DNA of 64,000 nucleotides from Phycisphaerae bacterium. GTDB taxonomy: Bacteria > Planctomycetota > Phycisphaerae > Phycisphaerales > UBA1924. The position numbers and the translations under genes were made by a program. Under the pieces are notes generated by a model. The model ran no database searches, was not told the origin of the DNA, and worked only from the letters and a program-made list of their open reading frames with translations. Location of the stretch: NCBI GenBank assembly GCA_022180725.1, contig BQMO01000003.1, positions 95,694 to 159,693 on the forward strand. Reading direction: 5' to 3'. Positions 1-8,395 of the stretch are shown piece after piece (positions within the stretch are counted from its first letter, which is position 1; each line of letters starts with the position of its first letter).

Positions 1-26
1 TCGTTCTGCATCGGCAAGTAACGCGT

Positions 27-452
27 TCAGGCGACCGCGGCGTTCAGGAACGGGTCCAGCAACCGGTCCGCGAACGCCTGCACCGCCGTTGCCGTCGACT
101 CGGCGTCATCCCCCCAGCACGACGCCAGGGGCGGGTCGGCGTCCAGGTCCATCTGCACCACGTATACCCCGTCCACCGCGAGCACGCTGGGAAGCCGAGC
201 GGCCAGGTAGGCCGCGGCGGCGCTATGCCGCGGCGCTCCCAGGCTGATCGTCGCATGCCGCCGAAGGTCCGAGTGATTCATGTACCACAGGTCAGAGCAG
301 ACAATCACGCTCGTTGCGGGTGCGTCCACCCCGAGCGACTCCAACAGCCTCCCCCGGAGGAAGTACGCCAGCGGGCGATGGTGAACTTCGGCCTCCAGGT
401 GCGCCCCGGTGACGATCAGGATCGTGGATGGGTCCAGCGGTTCGGGGAGCAT
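27..452 (-). CDS. Hypothetical protein, 141 aa
   Basis: I do not recognise this protein. It starts at an ATG at 452 without a clear Shine-Dalgarno sequence and ends near the window edge. The N-terminal half has alternating hydrophobic strands (TILIVTGAHLEAEV, then TSVIVCSDLWYMNH) and an Arg/His-rich middle, which suggests a small soluble alpha/beta fold; the C-terminus is a single amphipathic helix. No signal peptide or membrane segment is visible. It is divergent from clpS, with about 90 bases between the two starts. The coding call rests on length, codon bias toward G/C in third positions and a coherent protein composition. Function is unknown. Confidence 0.6.
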   Translation of the reverse strand: MLPEPLDPSTILIVTGAHLEAEVHHRPLAYFLRGRLLESLGVDAPATSVIVCSDLWYMNHSDLRRHATISLGAPRHSAAAAYLAARLPSVLAVDGVYVVQMDLDADPPLASCWGDDAESTATAVQAFADRLLDPFLNAAVA

Positions 453-541
453 GCGGGCCTACTTCACACAAGTTGACAGGAACGAAAGACGAACTCTGTG
501 CATCGGGCAAAGTGCACTCGGAGCGCCAAAGATGACGGGTC

Positions 542-862
542 ATGAACGATCACACGCCCGAAACGCCAGCCTCCCCCTCGGCCCCGGCCTCGGCCACGGC
601 CGTGCGCCCTCAGCCCCCTCGCCTGGACCAACTCCCCCCGTTCAAGGTTCTGCTCCACAACGACGACGTGAACGACCGCGTTTGGGTTGTCGATGCCCTC
701 GTCGCCCACACGCCCGTGGGCAAGGCCCGGGCCGTCGAGGTCATGCTCGAGGCCGACCGCACCGGACTGGGCCTGATTCTGGTTACAAACAAAGAGGCCG
801 CCGAGTTCTACGCCGAGCAACTCCGCAGCAAGCGCCTCACCGTGACCATCGAACCGGCCTGA
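542..862 (+). CDS. clpS: ClpS, ATP-dependent Clp protease adaptor
   Basis: ClpS binds N-degron substrates and hands them to the ClpA/ClpC-ClpP protease in the cytoplasm. The 106-aa protein has a Pro/Ala-rich flexible N-terminal tail (residues 1-30), as ClpS proteins have for engaging the ClpA pore, then the core with the LLHNDDVN motif at 37-44. N40, D41 and D42 correspond to the substrate-pocket Asn/Asp residues. The MLEADRTGLG segment aligns with E. coli MLAVHYQGKA, so the pocket histidine (H66 in E. coli) appears to be Asp72 here. That is unusual and may change N-terminal residue preference or weaken binding. The gene stands alone and ends just before a strong hairpin. Family call is firm; canonical specificity is less sure. 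Confidence 0.88.
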   Translation: MNDHTPETPASPSAPASATAVRPQPPRLDQLPPFKVLLHNDDVNDRVWVVDALVAHTPVGKARAVEVMLEADRTGLGLILVTNKEAAEFYAEQLRSKRLTVTIEPA

Positions 863-872
863 GCGCCAAAAA

Positions 873-910
873 GGCGCGAGGCCCGTCGACCAGGCCCCGC
901 GCCCCCCTTT
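873..910. terminator. Hairpin between convergent clpS and the 331-aa gene
   Basis: An 11-bp stem with one mismatch (GGCGCGAGGCC at 873-883 with GGCCCCGCGCC at 893-903) lies about 10 bases after the clpS stop and is followed by CCCCTTTCT. It lies between two convergent genes, so it may end transcription from either side. The T-tract is poor, so intrinsic termination is inferred rather than clear. Confidence 0.45.
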
Positions 911-934
911 CTGCCGCCCCATGCGATCCGCGTG

Positions 935-1930
935 TTACCACGTGATCTCGAAGTCGGCCGTCACGCGGTCCCGCATGATGTCGGCGTCGTGATCCGTCAG
1001 CCCGATCTCATACACCGCGCCGACGGACATGTGCGGGCTGAGTTTCCAGCGGGCGCCGATGCCCGCCCAGACCACCGACGACCCGGCCACGTCGGACGAG
1101 CCGAAGTTGGCGTAGTCCAGCCCACCCACGTCCAGCCCCAGGCGTTCGCCATCGGTCATGTAGTGCACGCCGTGCAGTTCGACCACCGGCGCCAACCCGG
1201 GGACCGTTTCCGGCGCGATCTCAAAGTCCGCGTGCAGGTCCCACATGAAGACCTGGTTCCCGTCGTCGTCGTCGAAGGGAATACGGTAGGTCAGGGCGCC
1301 GATCAGGTGGAAGCGGTCCCACCCCTTGGCAAAGGAGATGAACGGGCTGACCTCGCTGGTGCCCCACTGGGCGACCTTGTCCTCGCCCGAGTCGAGGATG
1401 ATGCGCACCCCCGCCGCGGCGACCATGTCTTGTTCGGCATCGGCGTAGAAGGTGTACTTGAGGCCCGCGCCGATCTCGTTCCAGCCGTTATCCTCGGGCA
1501 GCACGCCGGCGTTGAGCCACGAGTATCCGTCCTTGATGGCGATGAAGCCCAGACGCTCCGTGAGGGCGACGCGCACCTGCACCGCCGCCACGTTCACCTC
1601 GCCCCCGCCCAGCGTCGAGCCGTCGGCGAAGGTGTGGTGGAGGTACAGGAATCGGACCCCCGTGTTGTTGAAGGGCGTCTCGAAGAAGATGGGTTGCCCA
1701 ACGGGGTTGTAGAAATGTTCGTACCCGCGCAACCCCGAGAGGAATCCGTCCCAGCCGATGGTTTCATCCTCGTGCCAGCGCTTCGGGCTGAGCAGGAACG
1801 TGGCCTTGGGGCTGAGGGTGTCGCCCTTGGGGACGGGGGCCTTTGTGTCGGCCTCCTGGGCCATGGCGACGCTCGTCGCCATCCCGACGGCGAGCAGCAG
1901 TGCGGTGCGGATCGTTCGAGGTGCGTTCAT
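935..1930 (-). CDS. Exported beta-barrel-like protein, 331 aa
   Basis: The start is the ATG at 1930, chosen because AGGAG lies 7 bases upstream and it opens a clean signal peptide (MNAPRTIRTALLLAVGMATSVAMAQ, cleavage near residue 25; quoted in pieces this is MNAPRTIRTALL then LAVGMATSVAMAQ). The mature part is rich in alternating aromatic/hydrophobic strands (VRFLYLHH, IGAGLKYTFYAD, HLIGALTYRIPF, VWAGIGARWKLS) and ends in an aromatic residue (FEITW), as outer-membrane barrel proteins often do. No specific family is recognised. It sits alone behind its own promoter at 1979-2007. Role is unknown; an outer-membrane channel or surface barrel is the best reading. Confidence 0.7.
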   Translation of the reverse strand: MNAPRTIRTALLLAVGMATSVAMAQEADTKAPVPKGDTLSPKATFLLSPKRWHEDETIGWDGFLSGLRGYEHFYNPVGQPIFFETPFNNTGVRFLYLHHTFADGSTLGGGEVNVAAVQVRVALTERLGFIAIKDGYSWLNAGVLPEDNGWNEIGAGLKYTFYADAEQDMVAAAGVRIILDSGEDKVAQWGTSEVSPFISFAKGWDRFHLIGALTYRIPFDDDDGNQVFMWDLHADFEIAPETVPGLAPVVELHGVHYMTDGERLGLDVGGLDYANFGSSDVAGSSVVWAGIGARWKLSPHMSVGAVYEIGLTDHDADIMRDRVTADFEITW

Positions 1931-1978
1931 GACGAGTCTCCTGAGAGGGAATCGGTGATGAAGAACACTATCTAGAGA

Positions 1979-2007
1979 AGTATATCCATAACAATAGAAA
2001 TAGACAA
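1979..2007 (-). promoter_or_regulatory. Sigma70-like promoter for the 331-aa gene
   Basis: On the minus strand TTGTCT (2007-2002) and TATACT (1984-1979) are separated by exactly 17 bases, in a short AT-rich stretch within GC-rich DNA. The predicted transcript start is about 40 bases before the ATG at 1930. Just upstream, a 6-bp stem (2009-2014 with 2025-2030) followed by TTTGTCT may end the preceding aminotransferase transcript, but it is weak. Confidence 0.6.
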
Positions 2008-2072
2008 ACGCCGCCCTCGCCGGCGCGGCGGTGGGCAAGAGATAATCAGGTGAGACGTGGAAAAGGAGGGGG

Positions 2073-3338
2073 CTACGCCGCGGCGACTTCGCCGCCGGCG
2101 CGGCGTTCGCGGGCCAGTTCCTCGCGCAGCGCATGCGCCAGGTGTTCGTACTGCGGGATCGCGTTGTACGCTTGGGCCGAGATCCGGACGATCCGCTGCG
2201 CATTCGGGCCGACGGTCCAGATCGGCGTCACGATCCCGTGGCGCTCCAGCAGCGCGTCCTGGAGCGGATCGTCGAAGCGGGTCGGCTGGGCCTGCACCTC
2301 GGGCGGGCAGGGGGGCAGGGGGATCGACGCCATGGTGCCGACCATCAACTCGGGGGCCGGCTCGGGGATGCCCAGCGCCCGACAGACCAGCCCCCGCCCG
2401 CGCATGATCAGGTCGTGGTTGTGCCGCATCAGGGCCGGCCAGCCCCCGGGCAGGAGCGACCCCATCGACTCGATGGCCTGGGGGATGGAGAGCAAGGCCG
2501 AGTAGTCTCCTGTGCCGAAGTAGTCGTAATCGCGCAGGAAGAGCGATCGCTCGGGGCGAACCTTATGGACGCGGCTGGAGAGGGCCAGCGGGCGAAACGT
2601 CCCCTGTCGGTCTGGGCGGACGTAGACAAACCCCGACCCCTTGGGGGCGCTGAGCCACTTGTGCCCGCTGCCCACGTAGTACGTCGGAGCCAGCGCGCGG
2701 ATGTCGACGGGAACTTGCCCCGGTGCATGGGCGCCGTCCACCACCACGTCGATCCCGCAGCGGGTGCAGGCCTCGACGATCGGTTTCACGGGCAGCACCA
2801 GGGCGCTCCCCGACGTGATGTGGCTGACGAAGACCAGGCGCGTGCGCGGCGTGATGGCGGCGATGACCCGCTCGGCCACCGTGGCCGGATCGGTGTTCGG
2901 GAAGGGGATCGGCGCGGCGACGACCCGCGCGCCCGTGCGGGCGCACACGCGTTCGAGTTCGTTCAGCAGCGACTGATACTCATGGTCGGTGATGAGGATT
3001 TCATCGCCGGGCGCCAAGGGCGTGGCGTTGAGGATGGTGCACAACGCAATTGTCGCGTTGGTCACCAAGGCCAGGTCGTTGGGGCGGCAGTTGAGGAAGG
3101 CGCCCAGGCGTTCGCGCACGCCGTCGAGCAGGCCCTCCAGGTCGGCCTTGAAGAACGTGACGGGGTCGCGCTCCATGCGGTCGCGGTACGCGGCCTGGGC
3201 CTGGGCGACCGGACGCGGCAGCGCGCCGTACGAGCCGTGATTCAGGAACGTGAGCGACGGGTCCAGCCCCCAGCGGGGCGTGTCGAGGAGGCGGCGGGCC
3301 GCGTCGGTCGTGACGATCTCGGGGGGGGATGTACGCAT
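2073..3338 (-). CDS. Class V PLP aminotransferase (isopenicillin-N-epimerase-like)
   Basis: A 421-aa fold-type I PLP enzyme of the aminotransferase class V / cysteine desulfurase superfamily. The FLNHGSYGALP motif near residue 34 is typical of the isopenicillin-N epimerase-like branch. DGAHAPGQ supplies the PLP-ring aspartate, and SGHKWLSAPKGSG carries the lysine that forms the Schiff base. Members of this branch act on small amino acids or sulfur compounds; the substrate cannot be read here. The start is placed at the ATG at 3338; an upstream in-frame ATG at 3470 would add 44 residues of Ala/Pro/Arg-rich sequence unlike the family, but neither start has a clear ribosome site. It lies 142 bases downstream of the Rrf2 gene on the same strand and may or may not be cotranscribed. 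Confidence 0.85.
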   Translation of the reverse strand: MRTSPPEIVTTDAARRLLDTPRWGLDPSLTFLNHGSYGALPRPVAQAQAAYRDRMERDPVTFFKADLEGLLDGVRERLGAFLNCRPNDLALVTNATIALCTILNATPLAPGDEILITDHEYQSLLNELERVCARTGARVVAAPIPFPNTDPATVAERVIAAITPRTRLVFVSHITSGSALVLPVKPIVEACTRCGIDVVVDGAHAPGQVPVDIRALAPTYYVGSGHKWLSAPKGSGFVYVRPDRQGTFRPLALSSRVHKVRPERSLFLRDYDYFGTGDYSALLSIPQAIESMGSLLPGGWPALMRHNHDLIMRGRGLVCRALGIPEPAPELMVGTMASIPLPPCPPEVQAQPTRFDDPLQDALLERHGIVTPIWTVGPNAQRIVRISAQAYNAIPQYEHLAHALREELARERRAGGEVAAA

Positions 3339-3480
3339 CGGGGGACGGCACGGAATAAGGGCCACGAACGTCGGCCACGCGGCGCGACGGGGTGTAGGTA
3401 TCGGCGCGCGGGCCGCGCCGGGGCCAGCGGCGCAGGACAATACCGGCGCGCCCCGCGACGCAATCGCCATGGGCGGGTGT

Positions 3481-3936
3481 TCAGGCTTTCCGGGAACGCA
3501 CCGTGGGCGTCATCAACGTGACGCACCGCTCGCCCGGCTTACGGCTGGATTCGAGCACCTCCGAGAGCGACGTCTTGCGGAACTGCGTTTCGATCTGCTC
3601 GATGGCGTCGTCGATCCGCTGGTGCAGCGGGCAGAGTTTCACGTGTTCGGGGTTTCCGAGGGGGCAGCGGCGGATGCGCATCATTGGATCGACGGCGTTG
3701 ATGACGTCGAGCATGGTGATCTTGTCGGCGGGGCGCGCCAGGGCGAACCCGCCGTTGGGACCGCGCTGCGAGGCGATCAGGTCGGCCACGACCAGGTCGC
3801 GCAGGACCTTGGAGAGATACCCCTGGGGCACCTTGGTCCGGGCGGCGATGGTTTCGCTGTTCATGGCCCCGCCGTCCTCGAGGGCCGCCAGGTGCACCAT
3901 GGCGCGAAGGGCGTACTCACTGGTTTGCGAAAGCAT
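3481..3936 (-). CDS. Rrf2-family transcriptional regulator
   Basis: A 151-aa winged-helix regulator of the Rrf2 (IscR/NsrR) family. The N-terminal helix-turn-helix (SEYALRAMVHLA; GYLSKVLRDLV) and wing (RGPNGGFALARP) are clear. Family members sense Fe-S status or nitric oxide through three cysteines; here C91 and C102 are spaced by ten residues and the third cysteine is at 138, so the usual C-x5-C-x5-C ligand set is altered. The start at 3936 is supported by AAGGAAC a few bases upstream; a longer frame to 4029 would run into nosL. Position directly after nosL suggests control of the N2O operon in response to NO or iron-sulfur state (inference). Confidence 0.87.
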   Translation of the reverse strand: MLSQTSEYALRAMVHLAALEDGGAMNSETIAARTKVPQGYLSKVLRDLVVADLIASQRGPNGGFALARPADKITMLDVINAVDPMMRIRRCPLGNPEHVKLCPLHQRIDDAIEQIETQFRKTSLSEVLESSRKPGERCVTLMTPTVRSRKA

Positions 3937-3951
3937 GCGAGGTTCCTTGGG

Positions 3952-3983
3952 CGGAATGCCGGAGAAGCGTACCCGGCATTCCG
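3952..3983. promoter_or_regulatory. Perfect 11-bp inverted repeat between nosL and the Rrf2 gene
   Basis: CGGAATGCCGG (3952-3962) and CCGGCATTCCG (3973-3983) are exact inverse complements with a 10-base centre. The element lies about 15 bases before the Rrf2 start and 24 bases after the nosL stop. It could be an operator for Rrf2 autoregulation or an RNA stem-loop at the end of nosL; there is no T-run, so a plain terminator is less likely. Confidence 0.6.
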
Positions 3984-4006
3984 GATTCACGGAGCAACAC
4001 AGGCTG

Positions 4007-4516
4007 TTACGGACTGCCGTACCGCTCACGGAGCCAGGCCCGACGGGCCGGGCGGAGCCGGTCGAGCGTCAGGATGTCACCCCCGTACTTCTCCTTCGCG
4101 GCGGCGGCGCGGGCCGGGTCGGCGTACGCCGCGATGCCCGAACCCATCGGCGTGGGGAGCCGGTCCGGATCGGCGAGCAGGAAGGTTGCCCCGCCCCCCT
4201 CGACCCACGCTCCGGTCTCGTAATCGCGGATGTAAACGCCCAGGATGCGCCCCTCGCCCTCGTGCTTTCGTTCGTAATCGAGCAGGCAGCCCGTGTCGTC
4301 GAAAAGGGCGTGGGTACGTCGGGCCGAATCTTCGAGCAGGAACGCGGCGGCGCTGCGCCCATCGTTGATGAGCATGCCGCACTCGGCGCACTCGTCGCGC
4401 CCGAGGCGCAGGTTGGGCGGGCCGGCCAGGGGCGTGCCGTTGCACCCCGGAGCGAGCATGGTCGCCGACATTCCCAGACCAAGGACCGACATTCCGAGCA
4501 AGAGGTGACGGTTCAT
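4007..4516 (-). CDS. nosL: NosL, copper-binding lipoprotein of N2O reductase assembly
   Basis: NosL delivers Cu(I) to apo-NosZ in the periplasm. The 169-aa product has a hydrophobic export signal ending in LAPGC (C25), a plausible but imperfect lipobox. Its C43-A-E-C46-G-M48 motif is the NosL copper site. The following SAAAFLLEDSA, FDDTGCLLDY and ATFLLADP segments match the family core. Start at 4516 is fixed by GGAGG eight bases upstream and by the ATGA overlap with the nosY stop. It is the last nos structural gene before the Rrf2 regulator. Length is normal for the family. Confidence 0.92.
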   Translation of the reverse strand: MNRHLLLGMSVLGLGMSATMLAPGCNGTPLAGPPNLRLGRDECAECGMLINDGRSAAAFLLEDSARRTHALFDDTGCLLDYERKHEGEGRILGVYIRDYETGAWVEGGGATFLLADPDRLPTPMGSGIAAYADPARAAAAKEKYGGDILTLDRLRPARRAWLRERYGSP

Positions 4517-5394
4517 AGCGGAGACCTCCGAGCGAACACGGCCGCGGCGAGGGTCAGGGGCAGGACGATCCATGCCGACAGACACGCGGCGAAGATGAGG
4601 TGCAGGCGCGGGCCGTACTCCTCCATGGCGTACAGCCCCGCCGGGCCGAGCACGTCGAGCGAGGCGTCGCCCGCGTGCAGCGACCACATCTTGAAGACCT
4701 GAAGGGGATTCAGCAGGCTGAGCAGGAAGAGTTGATCGATCGGCAGGCGCAGGGCGATGGTCCCGGCCATGAGGGCCAGGTCGGAGACGAAGACGAAGAC
4801 GAGCCAGATGAAGATGACGGTGCCCACGGCGACCGACGCCCGCCTCGCCAGCACCGACACGAGCATGCCGACGCTGAGCATGCCCAGGGCGAGCGTGAAC
4901 GCAAGCCCCGCCAAGGTGAGCACCGCCGCCACCCCGGTGTCCTGGCCTTTCCAGGCGAGGATGGCGGTGCACAGGCCCAGGCCGAGGGTAAGGCACGCCA
5001 GGAGTGCCCCGGCCAGCCCGACGTACTTGCCCAGAAGCACTTCAAGCCGCGACACGGGCTGGGCGAGCAGGTACGCGAGCATGCCCCGCTCGCGGTCGGA
5101 GGCGACGCTCGAAGCGCCCGCCGACAGGGCCATGAGCGGCACCACGAGCAGCACGAGGTTGATCAGCCCGGCGGTGGTGCGTCCGAAGTTCGAGAGGCCG
5201 GCGCCCCCCGACGACGCGGCGGAGACGTACGACACGCCCAGCCCCAGTGCGGTGAAGGCGAGGGTGTAGAGGATAAACCATCGGCTGCGGAGGGCGTCGC
5301 GCAGTTCCCGCCCCGCGACGGCGGCGATGTTCGCGAGCGCGCCGGGCACGGGCCGAGTCAGGATCGGCGAAGTTGTCAGGGTGAGGGTGGTCAT
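4513..5394 (-). CDS. nosY: NosY, ABC-2 type permease for NosZ maturation
   Basis: NosY is the membrane subunit of the NosDFY complex needed to build the CuZ cluster. The 293-aa protein shows six hydrophobic segments (first WFILYTLAFTALGLGVS, last LSAWIVLPLTLAAAVF) and the ABC-2 signature region ASSVASDRERGMLAYLLAQP, which docks the ATPase. The start overlaps the nosF stop and the stop overlaps the nosL start, each by 4 nt, so nosF-nosY-nosL are translationally coupled. Confidence 0.92.
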   Translation of the reverse strand: MTTLTLTTSPILTRPVPGALANIAAVAGRELRDALRSRWFILYTLAFTALGLGVSYVSAASSGGAGLSNFGRTTAGLINLVLLVVPLMALSAGASSVASDRERGMLAYLLAQPVSRLEVLLGKYVGLAGALLACLTLGLGLCTAILAWKGQDTGVAAVLTLAGLAFTLALGMLSVGMLVSVLARRASVAVGTVIFIWLVFVFVSDLALMAGTIALRLPIDQLFLLSLLNPLQVFKMWSLHAGDASLDVLGPAGLYAMEEYGPRLHLIFAACLSAWIVLPLTLAAAVFARRSPL

Positions 5395-6287
5395 GGCGTG
5401 CCCTCCGAGTGGGTGTGCCCGCCGTCGGCGGGTACGAGGTCAAAGTCGGCGATGGTGATGCGGGCCTCGGCGAGGACGCGGAACGGGCCGGCCTTCTGCG
5501 ACTCGGGCACCGGCACGAGGATGCCGCGCCCGTTGAGCCGGGCCTCGAACCCGCGTTCTCGCAGCAACGCCACGGCCTGGGCACGGACGGCGGCATCGAG
5601 CAGCAGGTGCAGTTCCGACCCGGCGCCCAGTCGGCGCGTCATGTCCGCCGGGGGCAGGTCGGCGATGGCCTTGCCGCGTTCGAGCATCACCACGCGCGTG
5701 GCCAGCGCGGTGACTTCGTCGAGGCGGTGCGAGGCGAAGAGCATGGTGCGTCCCTGCCCCCGCAGGCGGGCGAGCATGGCGACGAACTCGCCCCGTCCGC
5801 ATGCGTCCAGACTCGCGGTGACTTCATCGAGGATGAGCACGGGCGGGTCGCCCACCAGAGCGATGGCCAGCGCCAACCGTTGCTTCATTCCTCCCGAAAG
5901 TTCGCGGATGCGCTTGGCATGGTGCCCGTCCAGCCCGACGTTCGCGAGCGCGGCGTGGACCTCACTTCTGGCGAGCCGCAGGCCCTTCAGGCGGGCGAAG
6001 AACCGCAGCGCCTCCCCCGCCCGCAGGTCGTCGTAGAAGCCCAGTTCCTGGGGGACGTAGCCCAGGAGCATGCGGGCGGCCTTGCCGTCGGCCCGGGCGT
6101 CGTGCTCGCCGATGCGGATGTGCCCCTGATAGGGCAGCAACCCCAGCACACAACGGAGGAGCGTGGTTTTTCCCGCGCCGTTGGAGCCCCACAGGGCCAG
6201 GCTCTCGCCGACGGGCACGTCGAGCGAGACGCCGTCGACCGCGGGCACGCGCCCGAATCGCTTGGTGACGTTCTCGATGCGGATCAT
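5391..6287 (-). CDS. nosF: NosF, ABC transporter ATPase for NosZ maturation
   Basis: A 298-aa ABC ATPase: Walker A GSNGAGKT (34-41), Q-loop YVPQELGFYDD (78-88), signature LSGGMKQ (130-136), Walker B LILDEVT (151-157) and H-loop FASHRLDEV. It drives NosY, with NosD as periplasmic partner. The start at 6287 has GGAGG upstream and forms an ATGA overlap with the nosD stop. The C-terminal 60 residues form a separate small domain, as in other NosF proteins. Reading order and overlaps place it firmly in the nos operon. Confidence 0.92.
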   Translation of the reverse strand: MIRIENVTKRFGRVPAVDGVSLDVPVGESLALWGSNGAGKTTLLRCVLGLLPYQGHIRIGEHDARADGKAARMLLGYVPQELGFYDDLRAGEALRFFARLKGLRLARSEVHAALANVGLDGHHAKRIRELSGGMKQRLALAIALVGDPPVLILDEVTASLDACGRGEFVAMLARLRGQGRTMLFASHRLDEVTALATRVVMLERGKAIADLPPADMTRRLGAGSELHLLLDAAVRAQAVALLRERGFEARLNGRGILVPVPESQKAGPFRVLAEARITIADFDLVPADGGHTHSEGTP

Positions 6288-7708
6288 GATCGGCCTCCGA
6301 TCTCGAAGACGCATGCCGGCAGCCGCGCCGCCGCCAGCACGCTCAGGAAGACACCCACCAGCACGCCGGCCCCCGCGATCAGCATGACACGCGACGCGGT
6401 GCGTGGCGCCGGCGGGAGCGTGACCGCCACAGGCCGCATGAGCGGCACTTCGTCCACGAACTTCGGCTCCGGGCGCATGGTGGGCAGGGCGCGCCCGACG
6501 AACTCGACGGCCTGCTGGGCCGGGCTGAACAGGAACAGCCGAAGTTTCGGCTCGCGGTCCAGCAACCCGTCGAAGAGTGTGGTCGAATCGTGCACGAAGT
6601 CCCCGATGCCGTCACGGTCCTGGTCGTACCCGCTGTAGTCGGTCCAGAAGTTCCCGCGATCGCCCTCCCAGAAGCGGTTCGCGTCGAGGTTGCCCCGTCC
6701 GGCGACGAAGACCTGGTTGAGATTGTCGATGAAGTTGTTCTCGGTGACGAGGTTCCCCTTGGCCGAGGGCAGGAACGTCATCCCCACGTCGTTGAAGGCC
6801 AGCGTGTTGAGGGTGACGCGTCCGGGCTGGGCCTGCGTGAAGGGCGAGCCGTCGAGGTAGATCCCCACGCGGTTGCCCGCGATGTAGTTGTCGCGGAGGG
6901 TGAAGCGGTCGGTCTCCTTCAGCCCCACGCCGTACCCGCTCGGCCCACGATTGGCGAGCAGGCGGTTGCCCCGCACCTCGACGCCCGTGCTGTACATGAG
7001 GTACACGCCCACCGAGTTGCCCTCGAGCGTGTTGCCCTCGATGAGGACATCGTCGGAGAACATGAGGTGCAGCCCGTAACGGCAGCGTCGCGACGTGTTG
7101 CCGCGCGCGACCACGCCCTTGGAGTACCACAGGATCGCGTCGCGTCCGTCGTGGAGCGTGTTGCCCTCGACCAGGGCGCGATCGGAACGCCACAGGCGCA
7201 GCCCGTCGCCCCGCCGGGCCGGGTCGAGCGGCTTGCCGCCGATGACGTTCCCGCGGATCACCGAATCGGGCGCCTCGCGCAGGTCGATGCCGAAGAGAAT
7301 ATCGGTGAGGGTGTTGTGCTCGATGGTGGCCCGCGGGGCCAGCGCGCGGATGGCCGCGTTTTCCTTATCGAGATTGTCGCCCGTATTGCGCACGATGAAT
7401 CCGCGGAAGGTGACGTCCGGGGCGGAGATCTCGACGATGTCCCCGTGCCCGTCGCCGTCGATGACCGCCTTGCCGCCGCCCTCGAGCGTGAGCGGCTTGT
7501 CGAGGCGCAGGTGCTCACGGTAGACGCCCGGGGGGACGATGATGGTGTCGCCCGGGGCGGCCCGCTCGATGAGCCGACCGATCACGCCCGTCGAACGAAC
7601 CGTTTCGGGCGCTCGTTGGATGGCGGTGGGGGCCTCGTGCGGCTGGGCCGGCGCCAAGCCGACCACGGCCAGCACGAGCATCACGGAAATGGCCGTCCGC
7701 GTGTTCAC
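6284..7708 (-). CDS. nosD: NosD, periplasmic beta-helix accessory protein
   Basis: NosD is required with NosF and NosY for copper-sulfide cluster assembly in NosZ. The 474-aa product starts at a GTG (7708), supported by the GTGA overlap with the preceding stop. It has an N-terminal signal peptide (residues 1-21), then many right-handed beta-helix rungs with repeated N-x-hydrophobic patterns (VIRGNVI, LVEGNTL, LIEGNTLEGN, EVRGNRL, TLRDNYI). The family's EGDRGNFWTDYSGYDQDRDG segment, which marks NosD and resembles a calcium-binding loop, follows. Unlike many NosD proteins it ends in a hydrophobic helix (VMLIAGAGVLVGVFLSVLAA), suggesting membrane anchoring close to NosY. Confidence 0.92.
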   Translation of the reverse strand: MNTRTAISVMLVLAVVGLAPAQPHEAPTAIQRAPETVRSTGVIGRLIERAAPGDTIIVPPGVYREHLRLDKPLTLEGGGKAVIDGDGHGDIVEISAPDVTFRGFIVRNTGDNLDKENAAIRALAPRATIEHNTLTDILFGIDLREAPDSVIRGNVIGGKPLDPARRGDGLRLWRSDRALVEGNTLHDGRDAILWYSKGVVARGNTSRRCRYGLHLMFSDDVLIEGNTLEGNSVGVYLMYSTGVEVRGNRLLANRGPSGYGVGLKETDRFTLRDNYIAGNRVGIYLDGSPFTQAQPGRVTLNTLAFNDVGMTFLPSAKGNLVTENNFIDNLNQVFVAGRGNLDANRFWEGDRGNFWTDYSGYDQDRDGIGDFVHDSTTLFDGLLDREPKLRLFLFSPAQQAVEFVGRALPTMRPEPKFVDEVPLMRPVAVTLPPAPRTASRVMLIAGAGVLVGVFLSVLAAARLPACVFEIGGRS

Positions 7709-8382
7709 ACGCCCCCCAGGGCGGGGGTCGCGCCCCGCATCGCGTCGGCGAGGGGCTTGTAGGCCCGCCGATGGAAGTAGAACCCGACGATCGTGAGCAA
7801 GGCACACCCGATCGCGAGGTAGAACCCGTTGCCAAGTTCCGCGTAGGTGCGGAACTGCCCGATGCCCCCCTCGCCCAGCACGGTCGGGGTGAAGGGTTTG
7901 ACCGACGCCGAGAGCGGGGCCGACGGGTCGAGGTTCTGCCCGAACGACGTCATCCAGAACTTCAGATCGAGCAGGAACCCCGCGGGGAACGAGACCGCCG
8001 GCAGGGCGAGGAGCACGGCCCATTTCGAGTGCACGAACGCGGCGCCCTCCACCAGCAGAAACATCGCGACAATGGCCCAGACGGCGACGCTGCGCTCGAA
8101 GGACGCCGCCTGGTGCAGGGGCCTCATGCCGATGTAGTGATTCAGCCCATCGATCTCCTTCACGTCGCCCGCGAGGTAGTTCACGTACGCCGTGAGGTAC
8201 AGCCCCTTGGGGTACTGCGGGGCTTCGAGTTCCATGTGCCAGTAGGGAAGAAAGACCGAGAGCAGCAACAAGACGCGTGCGGCCATCAGGATCAGCGTCG
8301 GGGTCAGGTAGCGTGCCCGCCGCCGGGCGAGTTCCTCCGTCGGCACACGCGGCCCGAGGAGTGAGTGGATGAAGCCAGCCAT
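7705..8382 (-). CDS. nosB: NosB-like membrane protein of clade II nos clusters
   Basis: A 225-aa protein with four predicted membrane segments (RVLLLLSVFLPYWHM, VAVWAIVAMFLLVEG, WAVLLALPAVSFPAG, GFYLAIGCALLTIVGF). A large extracytoplasmic loop follows the first (LEAPQYPKGL, DVKEIDGLNHYIGM). Clade II (atypical) N2O reductase clusters carry a membrane protein, NosB, directly after nosZ; position, size and topology fit. The name is given on context and topology more than on motif recognition. The start at 8382 has AAAGGA upstream; the stop overlaps the nosD GTG by 4 nt. Confidence 0.75.
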   Translation of the reverse strand: MAGFIHSLLGPRVPTEELARRRARYLTPTLILMAARVLLLLSVFLPYWHMELEAPQYPKGLYLTAYVNYLAGDVKEIDGLNHYIGMRPLHQAASFERSVAVWAIVAMFLLVEGAAFVHSKWAVLLALPAVSFPAGFLLDLKFWMTSFGQNLDPSAPLSASVKPFTPTVLGEGGIGQFRTYAELGNGFYLAIGCALLTIVGFYFHRRAYKPLADAMRGATPALGGV

Positions 8383-8395
8383 GGCGTTCCTTTCT

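Noticed and set aside
473..501. Promoter for clpS from TTGACA at 473
   Set aside because: The -35 is perfect but no acceptable -10 lies 16-18 bases downstream.
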